Shown piece by piece: positions 57,736 through 64,000 of a DNA stretch of 64,000 nucleotides; the stretch's first letter is position 1; the number at the start of each line of letters is the position of its first letter. The stretch is from Opitutia bacterium. GTDB lineage: Bacteria > Verrucomicrobiota > Verrucomicrobiae > Opitutales > Opitutaceae. The notes below the pieces were generated by a model. That model did no database searches. It had not been told where the DNA came from and saw only the letters and a program-made list of their open reading frames with translations. The DNA lies in the NCBI GenBank assembly GCA_947442255.1, contig CANEVO010000006.1, positions 1 to 64,000 of the forward strand. The letters run 5' to 3'. The translations under genes were made by a program, and so were the position numbers.

Positions 57736-59838
57736 TCAATATTCGAACGAAAGCCGCACGCCGACGCGCCGCGGGGCGCCCGGGCTGCCGGCGAAGATCT
57801 CGGGATTGATGAACTGCCAGTATTTTTCGTCGGCCAGGTTCTGCGCGTAGAGCGTGGCCGACCAGTGGGCGCGGCGATAGCGCAGTTGGGCGTGGACGAG
57901 GCCATACGAGGGCTGCGCGACCGCGGCCGTGTTGCGCTCGTCGAACGACGAGCGCCCGACCGCCGCGTAGCTGGCGTTGGCCGCGAAGCCGCCGCCCAAA
58001 TCGACCGTGACACCCGTGCGCAGCGTGGAGCGCGGGATGAAGGGCACGCTCTTGCCGCTAACATCGGTGCCGGTCGCGTCGCGGTGCTCGGCAAACGTGG
58101 CGTCGGTGTAGCCGGCCTGGAAGTCCCACCAGAGTCGTTCGACGGGGTTCCACATGAACTTGGCCTCGACCCCGCGCGAGGTGACCTGGCGGGCGTTGAC
58201 GACCACGAAGTCCGTCGAGCCCGGCACGGTGCGCTCGAACTGGTAGCCGTCGACGGCCGTCCAAAACGCGAGCAGGCTGCCGCCGAACCGGCCCCGCGGC
58301 GGGCCGAACGTAAGGCCGGCCTCGCTGGCCCACTGCCCCTCGCGCCCGAAGCGCGACAGCGCGGGATTGGCGGTGAACGCGCTGTAGCCGCCCGGCCGGT
58401 GCGCGAGCGACGTCTGCACGAGCAGCCGGAGCGACGGCGACACCGCCTGCACGATCGCGCCGGTGGCCGAAAGGTGGGCGCGGCCCTGCGAGTCGCGGAG
58501 GCGCGGCTCCGGCGGCACGGGGAAGCCGAAGTTGTTCGAACTCGACTTCGTGCGATCGATGTCGGACTTCGCCTCCTCGGCGCGGACGCCGAACTTCAGC
58601 GTGGTCCCGGCCGTTAGCGGGTGATCGACGTTGCCGTAGGCGGCGAGACTCGTCTGGCCGATGGCCGAGACCGTGCGCTCGGTCTGCATGAAGCCCGGCG
58701 GCACAAACGCGCTCGGCGGCACGATGAACGTCCGCACCGCGTCGCTGTCGGTGTTCGCCGCCATGAAGAACAGGCCGGCGCGCCACTGGGCCTTGTTCGC
58801 CGCGGGGGTGGACTCGAAGCGGACTTCCTGGGTCCACATTTCCTCACCCTGCACCACCCGCGAGGTTCCGCCCGGATACGGATTCAAATCGAGATCGGTC
58901 GACGCGGGATCGAGATGCCAGTCTTGCCGCGAGGTCGTGGCGATCACGGTACCGCCGTCGACCTTGAGCCGGGCCTGCAACGAATACTGCGTGCGGTCGA
59001 TCTTCGTCTCGCCGTTGAGATCGGAAGCCACCGTGAAGGGATTGGCGCTCGCGAGGGAGCTGAGGCGCGGGGCGCCGTCGGCGACTTTCTCGACGAGCAC
59101 GCCGAAGCGCAGCGCGAGCCGGTCGGTCGCCTTCACGTGGAGCGCCCCGCGGCCCACGAACGCGTGGCGATCATCGGCGGAGCGTTTCAAAAACGTGTTC
59201 TCGATGTAGCCGTCGCGCGCAGTGGAGCCGAGGCTCAGGCTGTAGCCGCCACCGCCGCCGAGCGGGCCGTCGAACGCCGCCTGCACGCCGACCGCGTTGA
59301 AGGAGCCGTAGTCAACCTGGACTTTCCCCCGGTGCTTCGCGCCGGGGGCGCGCGTCTTGATGTCGATCACCCCGCCGGGGGCGTTGCGGCCGTAGTCGGT
59401 GCCCTGCGGCCCGGCACGCACGACGAGGCTTTCGATGTTGAGCAACGCGCTGGGATACGACGAGACCGAGCCGCCCGGCACATCGTCGACGTAAAGCGCG
59501 ACCGACGGTGCGCTGAAGAAAATGGAGTTGGCGAGCCCGCGCAACGAGAGCACGTCGCCGAAGCCATGGGAGTCGCTGTTACTCGAGTAGAGGTTCGGCG
59601 CAATGCCGGACACGTCCTGCAACTGGATGACGCCGTGCTCGTCGAGCAGGTGCTGGTTGAGCGCGGAGGCGGAATTGCCGAGCCGGAGGGCGTCGACGCC
59701 AAACTCGGCCTGGACGTTGAACGGCGACATCGTGGTGACGTTCGGCGCGGCGGCGCCCGAGCGACCCTCGAGGCACCCGATCGCGCCGATGGTGCTCACG
59801 GCAAGGCGAAGATTGCGGAGGAACAGGGGGGATGGCAT
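57736..59838 (-). CDS. TonB-dependent outer-membrane receptor
   Basis: A 700-residue receptor: signal peptide (about 1-30), plug domain (IQLQDVSGIAPNLYSS, LSLRGLANSIFFSAP, YVDDVPGGSVSSYPSALLN and RAGPQGTDYGRNAPGGVIDI, the standard TBDT plug motif) and a 22-strand barrel with a terminal aromatic (RRVGVRLSFEY). It has no N-terminal STN signalling domain. Conserved barrel strands include SRGVEAKFMWNP and GYTDATFAEH. It would take up a siderophore, vitamin or complex organic molecule through the outer membrane using TonB. Its place at the head of the propeller and symporter genes suggests an uptake role linked to them. The ATG at 59838 begins the signal peptide. Confidence 0.92.
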   Translation of the reverse strand: MPSPLFLRNLRLAVSTIGAIGCLEGRSGAAAPNVTTMSPFNVQAEFGVDALRLGNSASALNQHLLDEHGVIQLQDVSGIAPNLYSSNSDSHGFGDVLSLRGLANSIFFSAPSVALYVDDVPGGSVSSYPSALLNIESLVVRAGPQGTDYGRNAPGGVIDIKTRAPGAKHRGKVQVDYGSFNAVGVQAAFDGPLGGGGGYSLSLGSTARDGYIENTFLKRSADDRHAFVGRGALHVKATDRLALRFGVLVEKVADGAPRLSSLASANPFTVASDLNGETKIDRTQYSLQARLKVDGGTVIATTSRQDWHLDPASTDLDLNPYPGGTSRVVQGEEMWTQEVRFESTPAANKAQWRAGLFFMAANTDSDAVRTFIVPPSAFVPPGFMQTERTVSAIGQTSLAAYGNVDHPLTAGTTLKFGVRAEEAKSDIDRTKSSSNNFGFPVPPEPRLRDSQGRAHLSATGAIVQAVSPSLRLLVQTSLAHRPGGYSAFTANPALSRFGREGQWASEAGLTFGPPRGRFGGSLLAFWTAVDGYQFERTVPGSTDFVVVNARQVTSRGVEAKFMWNPVERLWWDFQAGYTDATFAEHRDATGTDVSGKSVPFIPRSTLRTGVTVDLGGGFAANASYAAVGRSSFDERNTAAVAQPSYGLVHAQLRYRRAHWSATLYAQNLADEKYWQFINPEIFAGSPGAPRRVGVRLSFEY

Positions 59839-59926
59839 CAATGGAAAGGCGATGCAATCAGGGAAAATGGTGCGGTCGGCGGGGGCGGAAGCAAGCGATC
59901 CGCCTACCCGAAGGTTTATTTCTGAT

Positions 59927-61285
59927 CTATGGTGCACTCAAGCGAGCATTTTCTTGCCTCCAACCACGTCCTAAGACCGGCTCGAACGCGTTTGGGCGGG
60001 CGGTGGATCGATCGGCGGAGCCCGACGACGGGGCCGGCGCGGGGCTGGCGATGCGGTAAAGGTTTTTTTCGGTGCGGACAAACAGGCTGCCGTCCGCCGC
60101 GGCGGCGGCGGCGATGGTGCGCTCGCCCAGATCGTTGACCGCGAGCTTCGCAAACACCGGCTTCGCCTCCACCACCGTGCCAAGGCCGGTCTCGTTCTGA
60201 AAATAGATCCGACCGCCCGCGACCAGCGGCGCGGCGGAATAGTTGCCGTCGAGCCGTTCCTGCCAGTGCACCCGGCCAGTCTTCGCCTCCCAACATGTCG
60301 CCACGCCCGCGTCATTGACGCCGTAAAGTTCGTCGCCGACCGCCAGCAGCGCCGGCACGATCGGCGCGCCCTTGGTCAGGCGCCAGGCGACGTGCGTGTC
60401 GGTCACGTCGCCCGCGCCGTCGGGCCGGATCGCCAGCAGCTCCGCCCGCAGATAACCGGCCGCGACAAACACCAGCCCGTGCGCGAACACCGGCCGGGGC
60501 GCCGCCGCATTTTCACGGCTGTAGCGCACGCGCCAGAGCTCGCGCCCGTCGCGCGGGTCCAGCGCCGTGACCGCCCCAGCGCCCGGGACCACGATTTGCA
60601 GCTGGCCACCGACCTCGATCGGCAGCGGCGAACCGAAGGAAAATTTCATCTTGGGCGGCAGCGTGCGTGGCACGCGCCACCGGATCTTCCCCGTGCCCTG
60701 GTCGAGGGCCACGACAAAGGCCGCGGTCGCGCAATCGGCGACGTAGATCAACCGGTCGCCCGCGAGGATCGCCGAACCACCGCCGACTGGCACGGGATCG
60801 AAACGCAGCGGAGGATTCCGCCAGACCGGCCGGCCCGAGCGGTCGAAACACGCCGCGCCGTGATGGCCGAAATACACATAGATGCGATCGCCGGCGACCA
60901 TCGGCGTCGGGCTGGCCGGCGAACCCGGATCGTGGGCCGGGCGCAGCGGAAACTCGCCGGCGCCGAACACTTCCGCCCGCCACTCCAGCCGCCCGGTCGC
61001 GCTCGCAAAGCAAAAAAGCGCCAGCGCCGGCCGGCCTCCGTCATCGACCACCGCCGCCGTGAGAAACAGTTGTCCGCCGGAGATCGCGGGCGAGGACCAG
61101 CCGGCGCCAGGCAGCGCCTGTTTCCACGCCACGTTCTTCGTCGGCGACCATTCGACGGGCAGAGCGACCGTCACCGCGTGTCCCTGCCCACCCGGCCCGC
61201 GAAACTGCGGCCACTCGTCGCCGGGCGCCGCCACGGCACGGAACGCAACGCAACCGACGAGGGCGAGAACGAGGGCTTTTGGCAT
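59927..61285 (-). CDS. exported PQQ-like beta-propeller protein B
   Basis: A 452-residue secreted propeller with a signal peptide (MPKALVLALVGCVAFRAVAA) and N-terminal tag DEWPQFRGPGGQGH. Blades are recognisable in KNVAWKQALPGAGWSSPAIS, RLEWRAEVFGAGEFP, GKIRWRVPRTLPPKMKFSFG, GRELWRVRYSRENAAAPRPV and GRVHWQERLDGNYSAAPLVA. The last blade ends with SLFVRTEKNLYRIA, and the C-terminal tail is Pro/Ser/Ala rich. No enzymatic motif is seen. The ATG at 61285 is preferred to one at 61306. It ends 88 bases before the TonB receptor start. Confidence 0.87.
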   Translation of the reverse strand: MPKALVLALVGCVAFRAVAAPGDEWPQFRGPGGQGHAVTVALPVEWSPTKNVAWKQALPGAGWSSPAISGGQLFLTAAVVDDGGRPALALFCFASATGRLEWRAEVFGAGEFPLRPAHDPGSPASPTPMVAGDRIYVYFGHHGAACFDRSGRPVWRNPPLRFDPVPVGGGSAILAGDRLIYVADCATAAFVVALDQGTGKIRWRVPRTLPPKMKFSFGSPLPIEVGGQLQIVVPGAGAVTALDPRDGRELWRVRYSRENAAAPRPVFAHGLVFVAAGYLRAELLAIRPDGAGDVTDTHVAWRLTKGAPIVPALLAVGDELYGVNDAGVATCWEAKTGRVHWQERLDGNYSAAPLVAGGRIYFQNETGLGTVVEAKPVFAKLAVNDLGERTIAAAAAADGSLFVRTEKNLYRIASPAPAPSSGSADRSTARPNAFEPVLGRGWRQENARLSAP

Positions 61286-61333
61286 GGCGGACTTCGGTGG
61301 ATGCATCGGTGCGGGGATTCCAAACAGAACCCG

Positions 61334-61474
61334 TCACCCCGGCGCGCGCAAATCGTAACCCAGCACGCGCCGCGGCCCGCCGTTCACCGCGCCGCGCGAG
61401 TTTTGACACACATACAGCAACCCGGGGCGCAAGGCGGGCGGGTTCCACGATTCCGTCGCGGCGAACAACGACAT
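61334..61474 (-). CDS. possible 46-residue small ORF
   Basis: The frame MSLFAATESWNPPALRPGLL and on to LGYDLRAPG is 46 codons long and ends in TGA. Third codon positions are overwhelmingly G or C (nearly all of them), the pattern of real genes in this GC-rich DNA, while no opposite-strand gene explains it. It fills the 223-base gap between propellers C and B, and sequence upstream in frame continues into the propeller C end without a stop, so it may be a decayed C-terminal fragment of a lost gene. No ribosome site is obvious. Confidence 0.35.
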   Translation of the reverse strand: MSLFAATESWNPPALRPGLLYVCQNSRGAVNGGPRRVLGYDLRAPG

Positions 61475-61508
61475 GCGCGCCAGCGGGACATGCGGATGGG
61501 GGATGCCG

Positions 61509-62951
61509 TCACTTCGCCAGCGCCACGGCGTAGAGTTTTTTCTGCCCGGTCAGGTAGAGCACGCCGTTCGCCACGACGGGGGTGCCATGCGCGAAGTCCG
61601 GCAGCGGCTCGTTGGTCGCGAGCAGTTGCTTCTCCCGGCTCGCCGCGAAGATCGCCACCAGGCCCTCGGCGGTCTGCACATGCACCTTGCCGTCGGCAAC
61701 CAGCGGCGAGCCCCAGATGTTCGCCTTCAGATCGTGCGCCCAAAGGCGCTTTCCCGTCGCCGCCTCGATGGCGTAAACGAAGCCGGGCGCATCGACGGCA
61801 AACACGATTTCGTCATGGACCGCGGGCATCGCGATGCTGTCGTTGAAGTCGGCGCCGCCGAGGCGCCAGATTTCGGCGGTCGCGGTGACATCGCCGCGCC
61901 GGCTCGCATCGAGGCACCGCAGCGCCCCCGGCCCTGTGCCCGCCTCGGGTTCGCCCACGGCGATGAACACGCGGTCGCCGACGAAGACCGGCGCCGCCAC
62001 GAGATTGAACATCGTCGCCGGCTCGCCGTCCGCGGCGCGCGGCTCGTGCGCCTTGGCGTCGAATTTCCACAGCAGCCTGCCCGTCGCCGGCTCGAAACTG
62101 TAGAGCCAGCCGTCGCCTCCGGGAAACGCCACCTGCGGCACGCCGCCCGCGACGCCGTAGCCGGGCGAGCCCCACTGGCCGGTGAGAATGCGCGCGCCGG
62201 GCGACGCGTCCTGCCAGAGTATCTTTCCCGTCTTCGCGTCGACCGCGAGAAAGCTCGGTGCGCCCGGCTGCTTCACCTTCCCGGTCTTGGCCTCGGCGCC
62301 GTTGCCGGTGACGACAAAAACGCGTCCGTCGACCACCAGCGGCGACGAGGCCGACGCCTGGTTCGGGGTCACCCCGAGGGTGGCACGCATGTCGAGCAGC
62401 CACACTTCGCGCCCGTCCTGCACGTCGCGGCAAACGAGTTCCGCGCGGTTGCTCACGTAGTAAACGCGATCGCCGTCGACGCACGGGGTGGAGCAGACGC
62501 CGAGCGTACCATCGTCCTCGCCGGAATTCTTCAGTTTCTCGTGGGTCGCCGACCAGAGGAGCCGGCCGTCCTTTTCCGCGAAACATTTCAACACCCCGCG
62601 CTGCCCGGAGCTCCCGGCCGGATCGTTGTCGGTGCCGATGAACACGCGGCCGCCGCCGATCGCCGGCGAGCCAAACGTCGTCTTCCCGAGCGGCGCGGTC
62701 CACTTGATGTTTTTGGCGGGGCCTTTTTCGCCCGCGACCCACACCATGGGTACGCCGGTTTCGCGCGAGACCATGTTGCGATCGGGCCGGCCGCCGAGCA
62801 TGGGCCAGTCGTCGGCGCGGAGCGCCGGGGAACCGAGCATGAGGAGACCGGCCAGCAGCCCGCCCCGGGAGCGGCGGAAAACCCCGGCGCGCCGCGTCGC
62901 AATCCTCCCTGCGCTCGCGAGCCGGGCGACCCCGCGGTGCGGACTTTTCAT
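61509..62951 (-). CDS. exported PQQ-like beta-propeller protein C
   Basis: A 480-residue secreted propeller. An N-terminal arginine-rich start precedes a hydrophobic segment (RGGLLAGLLMLGSPALRAD) that ends at the mature tag DDWPMLGGRPDRNMVS, nearly identical to the tag of propeller A. Blades include FGSPAIGGGRVFIGTDNDPA, LWSATHEKLKNSGEDDG, REVWLLDMRATLGVTPNQ, ILWQDASPGARILTGQWGSP and RLWAHDLKANIWGSPLVADG. It shares the Cys-containing segments GVLKCFAEKDG and TLGVCSTPCVDGDR with propeller A, so the two are paralogues. The ATG overlaps the stop of the upstream propeller (ATGA). Confidence 0.86.
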   Translation of the reverse strand: MKSPHRGVARLASAGRIATRRAGVFRRSRGGLLAGLLMLGSPALRADDWPMLGGRPDRNMVSRETGVPMVWVAGEKGPAKNIKWTAPLGKTTFGSPAIGGGRVFIGTDNDPAGSSGQRGVLKCFAEKDGRLLWSATHEKLKNSGEDDGTLGVCSTPCVDGDRVYYVSNRAELVCRDVQDGREVWLLDMRATLGVTPNQASASSPLVVDGRVFVVTGNGAEAKTGKVKQPGAPSFLAVDAKTGKILWQDASPGARILTGQWGSPGYGVAGGVPQVAFPGGDGWLYSFEPATGRLLWKFDAKAHEPRAADGEPATMFNLVAAPVFVGDRVFIAVGEPEAGTGPGALRCLDASRRGDVTATAEIWRLGGADFNDSIAMPAVHDEIVFAVDAPGFVYAIEAATGKRLWAHDLKANIWGSPLVADGKVHVQTAEGLVAIFAASREKQLLATNEPLPDFAHGTPVVANGVLYLTGQKKLYAVALAK

Positions 62952-64000
62952 TTTCCTCCCACGCACACGAGATGCGTGAACGTCTTCACGTAGATCCGCC
63001 CGCCGTCGACGCATGGCGTGCTATGCGTGCCCTCGCCGATCGGATTGCGCGCGAGCCGTTCGTAGGTGTCGCCCGTCGCGAGCACGATCATCTCGCCCTT
63101 TGTCGTGGGGCAATAAATCCGCCCCCCGATCAGCACCGGCGAGCCGAAAAACTCGGCGCCCAGCCGCTCCGACCAGATCTCGCGCCCCGTCGCCGCCTCG
63201 ATCGCGCTCGCGATGCCGGCGTCGCTGACCAGGTAAAGCCGGCCGTCGAGATAAAGCGGCGTCGGCACGTAGGGCGTCGCCCGGCGGAGCGTGTAGGCAA
63301 CGTGGGTGCGGCTCACGTTGCCCTTCCCGCCGAGCTTGATGGCCGACAGATAATTCCCCGCGCCCCCGCCCTGCCCGCAACTGCCGATCACCAGGTCGCC
63401 GGCCACCACCGCCGTGACGATCACGCGTTTGTCGAAAACCGGCGCCTCCCAATTCATCCCGCCCGTCTTCGGATCGAGACTCGAGATGCCGTGCGACTGG
63501 CTGGTGAGCAGCAACTCCGGCGAACCGTCCGCCCGCACATGCACGATCGGGGTGGCGTAGGCGGTGAAGGTCGGCGCCGGCCGGCGCGGCGTTTTCCAAA
63601 CCGGCGCGCCCGTTTTCAAGTCCAGCGCGACGACGAAGCTCTCCCCATCCTGATCGTTGGTCACGACGACGGTGTTCTCGTGGATCATCGGCGAGGCGCC
63701 GTGGCCGTGCTGGGATTCGAAGGGCCCGAGATCGCGGCTCCAGAGTTCCCTGCCCGCATGGTCGAACGCGCGCACCCAGAAATTGTCCGCCGACACGAAG
63801 CACGCGATCACGCGGTCGGCGTCGACGACGGCCGAGCCGTTCGCAAAACTCGCGTTGCGGTTCACCGGCCGGTGCGTGGGGAGCGTGTAGGATTTCGCCC
63901 ACAACTCCACGCCGTCGCTCTTGCGCAAGCAGAGCAGCGTGCGCTCGCGGCTCTCGGTGGTCGCCGTCAGCAGAAAAAGCCGGTCGCCCCAGATGACCGG
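62948..64000 (-). CDS. PQQ-like beta-propeller protein D, partial (continues beyond window)
   Basis: The reading frame is open from the window edge (64000) to TGA at 62948-62950, about 350 residues, and lacks the N-terminus. Blades such as GVELWAKSYTLPTHRPVNR, DHAGRELWSRDLGPFESQH, KTGAPVWKTPRRPAPTFTAY and GREIWSERLGAEFFGSPVLI identify a BamB/PQQ-like propeller. The C-terminal blades end MIVLATGDTYERLARNPIGE and THLVCVGGK, a pattern repeated in the other propellers. It overlaps propeller C by four bases, so the transcription unit extends further left of the minus strand, beyond this window. Confidence 0.83.
   Translation of the reverse strand, partial: PVIWGDRLFLLTATTESRERTLLCLRKSDGVELWAKSYTLPTHRPVNRNASFANGSAVVDADRVIACFVSADNFWVRAFDHAGRELWSRDLGPFESQHGHGASPMIHENTVVVTNDQDGESFVVALDLKTGAPVWKTPRRPAPTFTAYATPIVHVRADGSPELLLTSQSHGISSLDPKTGGMNWEAPVFDKRVIVTAVVAGDLVIGSCGQGGGAGNYLSAIKLGGKGNVSRTHVAYTLRRATPYVPTPLYLDGRLYLVSDAGIASAIEAATGREIWSERLGAEFFGSPVLIGGRIYCPTTKGEMIVLATGDTYERLARNPIGEGTHSTPCVDGGRIYVKTFTHLVCVGGK

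Noticed and set aside
46850..62951. Calling the propellers PQQ-dependent alcohol dehydrogenases
   Set aside because: No haem c domain, no adjacent Cys pair and no calcium-binding Asp/Asn pattern was seen; the blades fit BamB-like proteins equally well.

Overview
The window is high-GC chromosomal DNA that looks like a member of Verrucomicrobiota, most likely Opitutaceae (Opitutus/Lacunisphaera type). This is inferred from gene content: a DUF1552 plus DUF1587/1592/1588/1585 cytochrome cassette, many exported BamB/PQQ-like beta-propellers, several Na+/solute symporters, Gfo/Idh/MocA and PhyH enzymes. No rRNA, complete tRNA or CRISPR array was seen.

Region 1 (1-1022) is the end of an integrated element. 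It holds the N-terminus of an IS5-type transposase running off the left edge, one lower-GC orphan gene, and a 24-base copy of the 3' end of a tRNA-Gly gene followed by its terminator, which reads as an attR site. Region 2 (1394-5962) has an exported penicillin-acylase-type hydrolase, a TlpA-like thioredoxin and an iron-dependent alcohol dehydrogenase. Region 3 (6088-11317, minus) is a translationally coupled trio: a planctomycete-type cytochrome/DUF1592 protein, a Tat-exported DUF1552 protein and an ankyrin-repeat protein. The cytochrome gene carries one in-frame stop codon that separates its CxxCH domain from the rest.

Region 4 (11531-29054) looks like a catabolic locus: an AraC regulator, a Rieske oxygenase with a MetE-like methyltransferase, two glycoside-hydrolase-like proteins, a PhyH dioxygenase, a tandem ferritin-like di-iron protein, a Gfo/Idh/MocA oxidoreductase, an aldose-epimerase-like protein, a cyanophycinase-like peptidase, a sodium symporter and an MDR dehydrogenase. 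A plausible reading is uptake and stripping of a modified (perhaps methylated) glycoside, but the substrate is not visible. Region 5 (29055-37231) contains a small lower-GC patch with an orphan gene and a broken ORF, then an M28 peptidase, a large secreted protein, an Asp-box propeller protein, an exported RidA and an MFS transporter.

Region 6 (37238-64000, all minus) is the most striking part: about twenty genes head to tail with overlaps or very short gaps. It runs from BamB-like propellers and a TonB-dependent receptor, through a symporter with its DUF3311 partner, a LuxE-like ligase, a LuxC/ALDH-like reductase and an iron-type alcohol dehydrogenase, a lipoprotein propeller, a HemW-like radical SAM protein, a DUF98/chorismate-lyase-like protein, a glycosyltransferase, a hotdog thioesterase, a small membrane protein and a CoA-ligase-like enzyme, to an ABC exporter. 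Together these could make, reduce, glycosylate and move an aromatic or acyl compound. I do not recognise this set as a described pathway; it is the best candidate here for an undescribed system.
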